This document shows, piece by piece, positions 48,186 through 57,235 of a stretch of DNA of 64,000 nt (positions within the stretch are counted from its first letter, which is position 1; every line of letters begins with the position of its first letter). The position numbers and the translations under genes were made by a program. The stretch is from positions 620,001 to 684,000 of the forward strand of contig NZ_CP022412.2 of assembly GCF_002222615.2 (NCBI RefSeq), read 5' to 3'. This DNA is from Bacteroides caccae (lineage in GTDB: Bacteria; Bacteroidota; Bacteroidia; Bacteroidales; Bacteroidaceae). The notes under the pieces were generated by a model. The model worked only from the letters and a program-made list of their open reading frames with translations, made no database searches and had not been told where the DNA came from.

Positions 48186-51100
48186 TTAACCGGCAAACTC
48201 CTTAGGGAGTACACCAAATTGCTTTTGAAAACATTTAGAGAAATAGGAAGGAGAATTAAAGCCTACCATATAACAAATTTCATTTACCCGCCCATTTCCC
48301 TCTTTCAATAACTGAGCAGCCCGTTTCAATCTTTCCAACCGTAGATATTCATTCGGACTTAAATCAAGTACACCTTTAATTTTCCTATAGAAATTAGAAC
48401 GACTCATATTTAAAGAGTCTACTATATCATCCATACTAAAATCCGGATTATGCAAATTATTCTGAATGATTTCATTCAGCTTTTTCATAAACTCCTCATC
48501 AGCTTTTGTCAAAGCCATCGTATTAGCTGCAACAAAAGGAGATTGGGCAAAAGCTTGCCGCAACTTTTCACGACTATTGATCAGATTGGCGATGCAAGCC
48601 TGTAAATACCCAACAGAAAAAGGTTTTTCAATATATGCATCTGCCCCTAATTCCAACCCTTCTATCTTTGATTGAATATTCGTTTTAGCAGTAAGCAAAA
48701 TCACCGGAATATGACTATAATCCAATTTAGACTTTATCAACTTGCACAATTCAAATCCATCCATACGAGGCATAACAACATCACTTACCACTAATGAAAC
48801 CTCCTGATTATCCAATACTTTCAATGCTTCCACACCATCATTGGCAGTCACAACGACATAATTACTTTCCAACTGACGAACAATGAAAGACAACATATCC
48901 GGATTATCATCCGCTACCAACACTACCGGTTTGTCTCCCCTGCTGTCCGCTAGTTCCGTCCGCCGTTCCACCACATTCTCCTCTTCTACGGATTTATATT
49001 CCGAAGTCAGCTTTATTACACTATCCTGTTCCACAGGAAGCGACAGACAGAACACATTTGCCTCTTCACCTTCCAACATCATCAAACTTCCCTGATGTAA
49101 TTCAGCTAATGAACGTGAGAGAGCTAATCCGATTCCTGTTCCTGTGGTAACTTTACCATCTTCTTTTTCATTGAAACGGACAAAAGGTTTAAAGATTTCC
49201 TCTTTCATTTCATTCGGGATGATAACGCCATCATTCACTGTACGAATATAAAACATCCTCTTTTCTCCTATCCCGTTCATTTCCAAAAACACATGTACAT
49301 ATGTTTCTGCATATTTCACAGCATTATTCAACAAATTACTAACAATCTTAGTAAATGCTTCCTTATTGACATGTGCATAGAAGTCCTGTTCGGCTACATT
49401 CAATACAAAGTCCAGTTCTCTCTGTCTCGCCAAAGATGTAAAACGGTTATAAGTTTCTTTCAGTACCTCAGTAACATTACACTCGGCAAAGTTCAAGCGG
49501 AATCCCTGACTCTCTGTTTTACGGAAATCCAGCAACTGGTTCGTCAAACTTAACAACCGTTCCGTATTCTGTTTCATGATATTCAAATCCTCCCGTATCT
49601 CAGGATCCACCGTCTTTTTCAGAAGAATATTCTCCAGAGGACCATTAATCAACGTCAAAGGAGTACGTATCTCATGAGCTACATTCGTAAAGAAATCTAT
49701 TTTCGCATAATATATTTCACGTTCCTTCTCCTGCTCAAATTTCTCCATTTGCCGATGATGTTTTCTATTACTACGGCGTTTTAAATAAAGAATCAAATAA
49801 ACGGAACATCCAATAATCAAAAGTATATAAATGCAATAAGCCCAAATTGACAGATAGAAAGGAGGTAAAATCCGGATGCTCAACGAGATTTCATTATTAT
49901 TCCAAACGCCATTGTCATTTGCAGCTTTCACCCGAAATATATAATCACCATAACGCAGATTAGCATAGGTTATCAACGGACTCTCACCGATAGATAACCA
50001 CTCATTATCAAACCCTTCCAATTTATACATCAGTTTATTCATTCCGGGAGCTTGATAACCAAGAGCCGAGATGCGGAAAGAAAATGAATTCTGATCAGCC
50101 CGGAGTACTATCTTATCAGAAAAAGTGATATTCTTTTCCAAAGGCGAATTAGGTTCATCTGCATACACTTCTTTATTAAACAGCAAGAAATCTGTAATCA
50201 CTACTGTGGGAAGATTCTTATTCTCCGAGAAGCTTTTAGGATTAAAAGCTATAAAACCATCAATTCCACCAAAATAAATCATTCCATTTTCATCTTCAAA
50301 ACTGGACCGATAGTTAAACTGATCACCCAACAGACCATTGGCAGTAGTGTATACTTTCATCGTTTCAGTTTTTGGCTGAAAATAGACAAGTCCATTGTTA
50401 GTTGTTAGCCACAGCTGTCCATCTTTATCCTCTACAATCTGATAAACAACATCGCTAGGTAGTCCGTCAGTTGAGTTATAACTAGTAAACGTCTCTGACT
50501 CCGGATGAAATAAGCAAAAACCTCCTCCCTGAGTTGTTAACCAAATCCGGTGATAGGAATCTTCAAAAATACTAGAAACCTTATTATATGAAAGACTTGT
50601 GGTATCTTTTTCATCATGCACATAGTTTTTCCATTTCCGATCGTTCACATTATAACAATAAGCACCATTAGCATAAGTTGCCAACCAGATATTACCACCG
50701 GAATCTTCCTTTATATCATATACAAACTTCCCATTCAATTCCGGTATACGGTCAAAATCGTCCGATTGCTTATTATATTTGACCAGTCCGAACATCGTTC
50801 CTAAGTAGATGTCACCTGTAGCGGTTCTACAAATTGCAAAAATACTATTATCAATCAAAGAACGGGGAGAGCTGTTCTTCTGATATGTCTTCAAAACAGT
50901 CCCTGTACGGGTATCTATAATCTTCAATCCTTTAGAGAATGTGCCAACCCAAAGTTTATCGTCCACTAAACATAACCCATGTATATTGGTAAATCCCGCA
51001 CTAGGAGCAAAAAAAGAAAATTCTTTTGTATTCAAATTAAAACGGTTCAACCCGCCATCTTCCGTACCAATCCATAACACACCATAGTTATCACGACAAA

Positions 51101-52202
51101 ATTCACGTACCCGCTTACCATGCAGACTATTTTCCTCTCCTTTCGGATAATATTTCTCAAAATGGGTATACGAGCGCGGATAATAGTTTACTCCGCCAAA
51201 ATACGAACCGATCCATATACCATCTTCACGGTCTTTGCAAAAAGAATAAATTGCATTATCAGACAAAGAATAGGGATCATACTCAGAACTACGCAAGTGC
51301 GTATACTTCCCCGTACGGAGATTATAAATATAAGCTCCGCTTTCTGTACCTATCCATAACTCATTATCCGTAGCAAAAAGTAATGTCCGACAATAGATGG
51401 ATTCATTATCTTCATCTTTCAACAACAAATCCCGTAATTTACCCGAAGTCAGATTCAATTCTTTCACTCCTCCTTTTAAAGAACCAATATATAAACAATT
51501 GTATGCTCCCGGGAGTATTTCGCTCACAACGTCATTATTATAAGTTTCCTCATTATCAATAGGTGATATATAAGGATGAAGAGTTTTCAACTCATCTTTC
51601 GAATAAAACAATCCGTCACCGTAGAAGCCAATCCAGATAGTACCACTATTATCAACCGTCAGGCATTTCACATTGGTAGAGACCAATGGATGATCGGTCA
51701 GAATATAGTTTCTCAAGGTTTGCTTTTTCAAATCATAACAAAACAAGTTTTGCGCCTCTGCAGCTATCCATACCCTTCCCTGACTGTCTCCTGAAATCAT
51801 AGCAACGGCTCGTTCCACCCTTGTGTTTTTGTCACTCTGTTCTACAAAATGACGAAAAGTATCTTTCTCCGGATAATAGATATAGACTCCCACATCAGTC
51901 CCTACCCAGATATTACCTTCGATATCTTCATAAAGAGAAGTCACAAAATTATTGCCCAGACTTCTCGGATTGTTTCTATCGTACTTAAAATGCCGGAAAG
52001 ATACCCCATCATATCGATCTAATCCATCTTTCGTACCAAACCACATAAAACCTTTCGAGTCCTGCAAGATAGCACTGACTGTGTTTTGTGACAACCCATT
52101 CTGGCTACTAAGATTCTTAAAATAATAATGTTCATTAACCGTTTGTGCACGGCTAAGAATTCCAATTATTAAAGAAATAAACGTTATTATAATTTTTTTC
52201 AT
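48186..52202 (-). CDS. Hybrid two-component system sensor-regulator (HTCS) of the PUL
   Basis: The 1338-residue product has a signal peptide (1-19). Two seven-bladed propellers span ~25-660, with repeats such as GFMWFGTKDGLDRYDG and GNIWLATYANGAYCY. A Y_Y_Y domain (~700-780) and one transmembrane helix (~783-808) follow. The HisKA domain has His843 in FFTNVAHEIRTPLTLI, and the HATPase domain has NLLNNAVKYA and GTGIGLALSRSL. The receiver domain has Asp1141 (LVVSDVVMPRMDGFELC) and Lys in YIEKPF. The C-terminal AraC domain (~1230-1338) is MSRSNFYRKIKG to YFSKCFQKQFGVLPKEF. It binds an oligosaccharide in the periplasm and activates the PUL. All catalytic residues are present. It lies directly upstream of operon A. 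Confidence 0.95.
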   Translation of the reverse strand: MKKIIITFISLIIGILSRAQTVNEHYYFKNLSSQNGLSQNTVSAILQDSKGFMWFGTKDGLDRYDGVSFRHFKYDRNNPRSLGNNFVTSLYEDIEGNIWVGTDVGVYIYYPEKDTFRHFVEQSDKNTRVERAVAMISGDSQGRVWIAAEAQNLFCYDLKKQTLRNYILTDHPLVSTNVKCLTVDNSGTIWIGFYGDGLFYSKDELKTLHPYISPIDNEETYNNDVVSEILPGAYNCLYIGSLKGGVKELNLTSGKLRDLLLKDEDNESIYCRTLLFATDNELWIGTESGAYIYNLRTGKYTHLRSSEYDPYSLSDNAIYSFCKDREDGIWIGSYFGGVNYYPRSYTHFEKYYPKGEENSLHGKRVREFCRDNYGVLWIGTEDGGLNRFNLNTKEFSFFAPSAGFTNIHGLCLVDDKLWVGTFSKGLKIIDTRTGTVLKTYQKNSSPRSLIDNSIFAICRTATGDIYLGTMFGLVKYNKQSDDFDRIPELNGKFVYDIKEDSGGNIWLATYANGAYCYNVNDRKWKNYVHDEKDTTSLSYNKVSSIFEDSYHRIWLTTQGGGFCLFHPESETFTSYNSTDGLPSDVVYQIVEDKDGQLWLTTNNGLVYFQPKTETMKVYTTANGLLGDQFNYRSSFEDENGMIYFGGIDGFIAFNPKSFSENKNLPTVVITDFLLFNKEVYADEPNSPLEKNITFSDKIVLRADQNSFSFRISALGYQAPGMNKLMYKLEGFDNEWLSIGESPLITYANLRYGDYIFRVKAANDNGVWNNNEISLSIRILPPFYLSIWAYCIYILLIIGCSVYLILYLKRRSNRKHHRQMEKFEQEKEREIYYAKIDFFTNVAHEIRTPLTLINGPLENILLKKTVDPEIREDLNIMKQNTERLLSLTNQLLDFRKTESQGFRLNFAECNVTEVLKETYNRFTSLARQRELDFVLNVAEQDFYAHVNKEAFTKIVSNLLNNAVKYAETYVHVFLEMNGIGEKRMFYIRTVNDGVIIPNEMKEEIFKPFVRFNEKEDGKVTTGTGIGLALSRSLAELHQGSLMMLEGEEANVFCLSLPVEQDSVIKLTSEYKSVEEENVVERRTELADSRGDKPVVLVADDNPDMLSFIVRQLESNYVVVTANDGVEALKVLDNQEVSLVVSDVVMPRMDGFELCKLIKSKLDYSHIPVILLTAKTNIQSKIEGLELGADAYIEKPFSVGYLQACIANLINSREKLRQAFAQSPFVAANTMALTKADEEFMKKLNEIIQNNLHNPDFSMDDIVDSLNMSRSNFYRKIKGVLDLSPNEYLRLERLKRAAQLLKEGNGRVNEICYMVGFNSPSYFSKCFQKQFGVLPKEFAG

Positions 52203-52238
52203 ATATTCGGTTTATAACACTTCTTTTATTCAACTTAC

Positions 52239-52290
52239 CAAATGTAGGTGAAATAACAATCGAAAAATAGAAGATACGTCCCAATGAATG
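52239..52290 (-). promoter_or_regulatory. Promoter region of the HTCS gene with related operator block
   Basis: On the minus strand TACATTTG (52239-52246) is a full match to the -7 consensus, 37 bases before the start codon. No good TTTG is seen at -33. Further upstream, TCCCAATGAATG (52279-52290) resembles the TCCCAATAAATC block of both PUL operons with 2 differences, which would fit autoregulation. Confidence 0.55.
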
Positions 52291-52301
52291 AAAAAATAGT
52301 C

Positions 52302-54362
52302 TTATTTCTCTATTTTAATACGTGCATCTACGGCCACAACAGCCTTTTCCGTTGCGAGAAGCGGATTGATATCCATTTCTTTGATTTCCGTTGCAAACCG
52401 GAGCAAGGTAGACAAACGGACAATAATTTCAGCAAATTTATCCTCGTTTACTCCCTTCTGGCCTCGCGTTCCCTGGATGATTTTATAGGCGCGCAATGAG
52501 TGAATCATCGAATAAGCCTCCTCATAAGAAAGCGGAGCCAAACCGGAAGATACATCTTTGAGCACTTCCACAAAAATACCCCCTAAACCGCAAAGCACTA
52601 CATGGCCGAACTTCTCCTCATATTTCGCACCAATGAACAGTTCTGTCCCTTTCAGCATAGGCTGCACCATTATCGACCTGGCATCAGGGATCTGCATCAT
52701 CCGGTCAAATTCCAGCGCCAAGTGTTGCTCGCTTTTAATATTCAGCACCACTCCGCCGACATCCGATTTATGCACCGGACCGACAACCTTAGCCACTACG
52801 GGGAATCCACATCGGCGGGCGAAGGCTACGATCTCTTCCTTATTATCCGAAACAAATTCGTCTACCAACGGGATACCTGCCGCATGGAGCAATGCCTGTA
52901 CATAATGAGGCTCGATATATCCGTCTTCCGGAATCGAATCAATAATACGACGAATCCTCGGGACATCCACTCCAAACAATTCTATTTCAGGAACAGCCGG
53001 TTTAGGAGCATTAACGATACGCGAAAGGGCCGTCCCGAGTGTTACTTCATCGGCAAAGTTCACGTGCCCTTTAGCAAGAAACGCTGCAACTTCAGCTCCG
53101 GCAGTATTGATAGAAGGAAGAATCGGGAAAATCGGTTTCTTGCAAGTTTGCATCTTTTCGTGAAGCACATCATACATTTCAAACATAGTAACCAATCCCG
53201 GAGTTCCGAAGATAGCCATCATGGCATCTATGTTTTCAAGCTTTTCTTCACAGTAATCAATGCAGAGACGCAAATGCTCTGGTGTCCCGGTAGCCAGAAT
53301 ATCTATCGGATTTCCAACGGCAGCACCGGGAAAAAGTTGAGCTTTCAGTTCTTCCGCCAATTCGCCTTCGAGCTTCGGTACGTTCAAACCGCCTTTACTC
53401 AACGCATCTGTCAACATTACCCCCGGTCCTCCGGCATGAGTGATAATGGCAAAATTCTTTCCTTTCAATTCGGGTAAAGTAAATACACAACCTACGGTCG
53501 TCAGTTCCTCACGAGAGAAACAACGCACAATTCCTGCTTTACGGAACAACGCCTCTACCGCTGAGTCGGAACTTGCAATCGCTCCCGTATGAGAAGATGC
53601 CGCACGGCTTCCGCTCTCCGAACTTCCGGCCTTGATAGCAGCAATCTTACATCCTTTTCTTATCAAAGAGGAAGCATGAAACAATAATCTGTCCGGGTTC
53701 TGAATACTTTCAATATAAAGCAATTTCAGATGTGAATCTTTCTCGGGATCAAAGTTCTCGTCCATAAATTGCAAGACATCTTCTACACCGATCTGTTTGG
53801 CATTACCTACCGACCAGACAGAATTAAATTGCAATCCTTTCGTCACCGCACTTTCCAGAATAAACACCGCTGTTGCACCGGAACTGGAGATTAGATCAAC
53901 TCCTTTCAGGTTCAGGTTAGGGATAGGTTGGCTGAACACGCTATGATGCCAGGTATTCATCAAACCGATACAATTAGGTCCAATCAGCGAAGCGCCGTAT
54001 TTATTCACAGTTTCCAGGATACGTTCTTCCAATAGCGCCCCTTCATGCGTTTCCTCTCCAAATCCGGCAGAGAGTATGATAAATGCCCGAGTTTGTTTTG
54101 TACCAGCCAATGTTTCCACAATATCGGGACACAGTGCGGCAGGCACAGCCAATACTGCCAAATCCGTATCAGGAAGATCTTTCACATCTGCAAAGGCGGG
54201 AACTCCTTGTACTTCCTTCTCCTTCGGGTTTACCGCCCGAAGTTCTCCCTGATAACCTCCGTTTATCAAGTTCTTTAATATTGCGCCACCCGGCTTATGT
54301 ACATTATTCGAAGCCCCTACTACAACAATACTTTCAGGGCGAAGCAACTGGGTTGTTATCAT
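52302..54362 (-). CDS. ADP-forming acyl-CoA (acetyl-CoA) synthetase, fused alpha-beta
   Basis: The 686-residue product has a CoA-binding domain (~5-125, IVVVGASNNVHKPGGAIL). Succinyl-CoA-ligase-like domains follow, with the phosphohistidine His258 in RAASSHTGAIASSD. A C-terminal ATP-grasp domain (~470-686: YVQALLHAAGIPLVDE, VVAKVVGPVHKSDVGGV, MDINPLLATEK) ends the chain. It makes ATP from acyl-CoA and ADP, releasing the acid, in the cytoplasm. It is preceded by a TATATTTG -7 box (54394-54401). Acetate is the likely but not proven substrate. It is unrelated to the neighbouring PUL. Confidence 0.9.
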   Translation of the reverse strand: MITTQLLRPESIVVVGASNNVHKPGGAILKNLINGGYQGELRAVNPKEKEVQGVPAFADVKDLPDTDLAVLAVPAALCPDIVETLAGTKQTRAFIILSAGFGEETHEGALLEERILETVNKYGASLIGPNCIGLMNTWHHSVFSQPIPNLNLKGVDLISSSGATAVFILESAVTKGLQFNSVWSVGNAKQIGVEDVLQFMDENFDPEKDSHLKLLYIESIQNPDRLLFHASSLIRKGCKIAAIKAGSSESGSRAASSHTGAIASSDSAVEALFRKAGIVRCFSREELTTVGCVFTLPELKGKNFAIITHAGGPGVMLTDALSKGGLNVPKLEGELAEELKAQLFPGAAVGNPIDILATGTPEHLRLCIDYCEEKLENIDAMMAIFGTPGLVTMFEMYDVLHEKMQTCKKPIFPILPSINTAGAEVAAFLAKGHVNFADEVTLGTALSRIVNAPKPAVPEIELFGVDVPRIRRIIDSIPEDGYIEPHYVQALLHAAGIPLVDEFVSDNKEEIVAFARRCGFPVVAKVVGPVHKSDVGGVVLNIKSEQHLALEFDRMMQIPDARSIMVQPMLKGTELFIGAKYEEKFGHVVLCGLGGIFVEVLKDVSSGLAPLSYEEAYSMIHSLRAYKIIQGTRGQKGVNEDKFAEIIVRLSTLLRFATEIKEMDINPLLATEKAVVAVDARIKIEK

Positions 54363-54393
54363 ATCATACGCTGGTTTTCATTTAACTTAGGTA

Positions 54394-54401
54394 CAAATAT
54401 A
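54394..54401 (-). promoter_or_regulatory. -7 box (TATATTTG) of the acyl-CoA synthetase gene
   Basis: On the minus strand a perfect TAnnTTTG lies 32 bases upstream of the start codon; a clear -33 TTTG is not seen. The rest of 54363-54551 holds no gene I can support. Confidence 0.5.
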
Positions 54402-54551
54402 TTCTTTCTTATGAGAAAAAAGAAAGAAAAAGGGGAGAATTGCATATAGAAATAGGCTATGGAGAAGAAAAAAAATAAAATATCAGTTAGATTATACTAG
54501 CTTTTTGAAATATAAAAGGGCATCTTACTATTTGTACTAACCCGCCCTTCT

Positions 54552-54659
54552 CTAGAGATTCACACAGTAATTGTTAGGATTTAACAAATGATATCTCTCA
54601 GACTCCGGATCTACTACATACCAACATCCAATAGCTGCATCATACAAAATAATCTTGCT
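54552..54659 (-). pseudogene. Remnant of an RHS-repeat core (third RHS copy)
   Basis: On the minus strand, reading from an in-frame stop just upstream (54660-54662) to the stop at 54552-54554, the frame gives ILYDAAIGCWYVVDPESERY, then HLLNPNNYCVNL. This matches the end of RHS-associated cores (MYDPxxGRWxxVDPLAEKYYSxSPYNYCxNNP). Its sequence differs from the other two cores in this window (YDAALGRFMKTDRFSEKY), so it comes from another RHS lineage. It is too short to be functional. Confidence 0.7.
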
Positions 54660-54703
54660 CTAATATGCTGATTTAGTTTAGACAACTTATATATCAGAGC
54701 AAG
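54654..54703. terminator. Hairpin downstream of the 121-residue gene
   Basis: CTTGCTCT (54654-54661) pairs with AGAGCAAG (54696-54703), with a long AT-rich loop. It is a weak candidate terminator of the minus-strand transcript from the orphan RHS unit. Confidence 0.4.
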
Positions 54704-54748
54704 ACTGTTTTATTAACTTTATATTACGATAAGACAGATAACATAAAA

Positions 54749-55114
54749 TTATAATGGTATTTGTTTATAAAATTTCGAAACTAATAATATGTCATTAGTT
54801 GCAAAATCAAAATCAATCCAAATAGTTTTCTGAAAAAAATAAAAGAATCTATGCTGCACTTGGATATTATTACATTTCGCAGAAACCTTGTAAAAGCCGA
54901 CCCTCATTTTCTTCTTTTCCAACAGCATTGGAATCTCATAAGCTTTTAAAAAGCCATTATATAATACCTTATCATCCACCGAAATAGTAACATTAATTTC
55001 TTTGCTATTTTCATAAGAGTTACCTACAAATATTAACGCAGTTCTGGATGTAAAACACACACAACACACACATAATATTATTCCTATCGTTATTATTATT
55101 TTTTTTCCTTTCAT
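54749..55114 (-). CDS. Small membrane/secreted protein, candidate immunity partner of metzincin tip
   Basis: The 121-residue product has an N-terminal hydrophobic segment (IIITIGIILCVCCVCF) that may be a signal anchor or lipoprotein signal (several Cys). A beta-rich domain follows (NVTISVDDKVLYNGF, KKMRVGFYKVSAKCNN, IWIDFDFATNDILLV). I do not recognise the family. It starts 13 bases after the displaced RHS-metzincin coding region, the place where immunity genes sit in RHS toxin cassettes. A periplasm-facing immunity protein would fit a tip that acts outside the cytoplasm. This role is inferred from position. Confidence 0.5.
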   Translation of the reverse strand: MKGKKIIITIGIILCVCCVCFTSRTALIFVGNSYENSKEINVTISVDDKVLYNGFLKAYEIPMLLEKKKMRVGFYKVSAKCNNIQVQHRFFYFFQKTIWIDFDFATNDILLVSKFYKQIPL

Positions 55115-55127
55115 AATTTCATCTATA

Positions 55128-56367
55128 TTATCGCCATTTAAGACCTAAATTATATATATCGACAACAAGATTATTATTTAGATTATTTTGTTGCTGCAAC
55201 ATGATAACTCTTTGGTTGCTATTGCTGTTGTGAACAACTCCTCCCTGCTTCATTATATTAAATGGATTCTGCGAATGTGATAATCCAATTGCATGCCCAA
55301 ACTCATGAGTAGCTGTAAAAGTTTTATTATAAGACAAATTATTCGACAACCAATTATTATTAGCAAAATCGCTTGAAGCCAAAGTCATAACCTTTCCACC
55401 TAACATACTTGTTGCTCCACGCGCTCCTTTACTATCGCTATCTGCTAATACAAATAAATGATCAGAGTTTTCGACATCTTTCATAGAAGTTGCAACTTTA
55501 AGATCCATATCAACCTTTAAATTGTAAGTTTTATTATCGCTCCATTCAAATTTTCCTTCATAAGTACTTTTTATATCAGAAACTATATCTTTGGCAGCTC
55601 TAGCCATATTTATATTATCACTTGAATTATTAAATATCTTTGCAGTTACATGCATAGTGACAATATCACCATTCCGAGTATACCAAATACTATCTCCATT
55701 CACATCAATATTATTCACCGGATTATTTGCACCATATTGATAAGGTGATAAAGAAACATACTTCTCTGAAAATCTATCAGTTTTCATAAATCTCCCTAAT
55801 GCAGCATCATACATCCTCGCTCCATAATCATACCAGTCCAACCCACCTTTACTATCCAGCTCCTTGCCATTATACTTATAAGGCTGGACGCTCTGCCGGG
55901 AACTTGTTGACATCAATCCGCCGAAAGCATAATAATCGTTCACTTCCTCCGCGTTGCCATGTTCAGCAACAACCACACGATTATTACCCTGATGATCTTT
56001 CAAATAATAATGATACTTACCGTCAGTAAGGGACACATAACCGACTTCCGTCAATAGAATCTGAGGTACTCCATTTTCATAGACCACATTGCCGCAGTAA
56101 TCCGTTGTAACACTGTCTCCTTCCAGAAAGTGCACGGTACGGAGTTTCCTACCCGCAGCATCATAAAGATAAGATATACTGTTACCATTCGCAAACATTA
56201 CACGACTAGGCAAATTTAAACAATTATACTGAATAGCAGTTATATTTTTGTTTAAATCTTTAGTCAGGTTGCCGTTTTCATCATATTCATATTCGGTTGA
56301 CAAGTCAACACCGTCCTTGAACTCGAAGCCGTTATTAAAGCAGGCGTAGTTGAATGGTCTCTCACCT
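55128..56367 (-). pseudogene. Displaced RHS core with metzincin-like metalloprotease tip (5' frameshifted)
   Basis: An open frame (start-like TTG at 56303, 391 residues) carries the C-terminal part of an RHS core: NGNLTKDLNKNITAIQYN, YYLKDHQGNNRVV and LDWYDYGARMYDAALGRF. It is joined at NNIDVNGDSI to a new tip of about 190 residues with THEFGHAIGLSH and a possible Met-turn (NIM), the HExxHxxGxxH signature of metzincin zinc proteases. Similarity to the intact RHS gene continues upstream to about 56367, but one base is missing near 56339, and no ATG or ribosome-binding site is seen. It is thus an orphan cassette, probably silent unless recombined onto the full RHS gene. Confidence 0.8.
55686..56367 (-). 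repeat. Duplicated RHS-core segment, copy 1 (of 57791-58468)
   Basis: Nearly identical DNA to 57791-58468, covering the RHS core and ending exactly where the two tips diverge (after the codons for NGDSI). A short patch around 55900-55980 differs strongly (AEHGNAEEVNDYYAFGG here versus DEEGTVEEVNHYYPFGG), while both sides are almost unchanged. That mosaic pattern suggests recombination with another allele. Confidence 0.8.
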
Positions 56368-56493
56368 TTTAATTAGTTGTCATTACAGGTCAAAACTTCA
56401 TATTCAATAAACATAACTATATCCTTCCATTGTATTATTTTCATCTAACTTAAAAAACAAATATACTTTTTCCCATAAGAGTTATGAATAAAA

Positions 56494-56536
56494 TACCCTG
56501 ATACAAATTGATAGTCAATCAACTTGTACCAGGGTA
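56494..56536 (-). terminator. Terminator after the 68-residue gene
   Basis: TACCCTG (56494-56500) pairs with CAGGGTA (56530-56536). The stem is extended inward by TACAA/TTGTA and TTGAT/ATCAA pairs. On the minus strand it is followed by a T-rich stretch (TTTTATTC). It lies 18 bases downstream of the stop. Confidence 0.75.
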
Positions 56537-56554
56537 AAAATAATCCTATTAGAG

Positions 56555-56761
56555 TCAAATTTCCTCCACTGCAACCAAAACTAATTTTCCTTCCAGCTCT
56601 TTCCTTTTAGTAAGTACTAAAATAGCTGGTAAAAATTCCCATATTTCATCTTCAATATCATATATATCAGATCCTTCCAATTTATAGATATTGCTACTAA
56701 ATTTTGATGAAGGAACTGATTGATACGCAACAGAACCTTCATTTATTAATTTCACATACAT
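56555..56761 (-). CDS. Small hypothetical protein, possible orphan immunity protein
   Basis: The 68-residue soluble, acidic product (MYVKLINEGSVAYQSVPSSK start; EDEIWEFLPAILVL; C-terminal GKLVLVAVEEI) has no signal. I do not recognise the family. It lies among RHS fragments, between the intact RHS unit and the displaced tip, and has its own terminator. Small lone proteins here are commonly immunity genes left behind when their toxin tips were exchanged. Position is the only evidence. Confidence 0.5.
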   Translation of the reverse strand: MYVKLINEGSVAYQSVPSSKFSSNIYKLEGSDIYDIEDEIWEFLPAILVLTKRKELEGKLVLVAVEEI

Positions 56762-56971
56762 CTTTTACATAAAATAATAAATGTCTAATCTACCATGAGA
56801 AACATATCCTCCAACTTACAAAAGTTCTCTTTTTACATTATCAACAGCAGAATCCTCCTGTTACAGGAACTACCCATCCGGTAGTTCCATTGTCCTTATT
56901 TGGCATATTAACTGCTTTATATTGTATTTTTAACTAAGGAGTCATTAGTATTCAAAATAATAGCCTATACA

Positions 56972-57229
56972 TCAGAATAAAGTACTTTCCTTAAAAACAT
57001 AAATAAGTACAAGTATTATTAATACTATTTCTACGATCCAAACACTTTTTTGTTTAAACCAGATAATAAAAAAACGGTCTATCAAAAGTAATAAACACAT
57101 CATCAATATAAATCCAATAATGAAAAAAAGACTAAATGGTGTCCATGCTTCAGAACGCATATCAATTATAAATATTATTATTGATATAGGAAATAACAAT
57201 AATACAGGAGTCCATTTTATTCTTTTCAT
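56972..57229 (-). CDS. Three-helix membrane protein, candidate immunity to the RHS tip
   Basis: The 85-residue product has three predicted membrane helices (PVLLLFPISIIIFIID; PFSLFFIIGFILMMCLLLLI; WIVEIVLIILVLIYVF) and few charged residues between them. It starts 6 bases after the RHS stop, so it is co-transcribed and probably translationally coupled. Small multi-helix inner-membrane proteins are frequent immunity partners of toxins that enter the periplasm or membrane. The family is not recognised. The space 56762-56971 holds only a 21-codon frame (56841-56906). Confidence 0.55.
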   Translation of the reverse strand: MKRIKWTPVLLLFPISIIIFIIDMRSEAWTPFSLFFIIGFILMMCLLLLIDRFFIIWFKQKSVWIVEIVLIILVLIYVFKESTLF

Positions 57230-57235
57230 AATATA

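Noticed and set aside
52602..53477. Plus-strand open frame (291 codons) within the acyl-CoA synthetase gene
   Set aside because: Antisense shadow; the minus-strand frame has all catalytic motifs of the synthetase.
54363..54551. Additional gene between acyl-CoA synthetase and RHS remnant
   Set aside because: AT-rich with frequent stops in all frames; nothing with a start signal or similarity.
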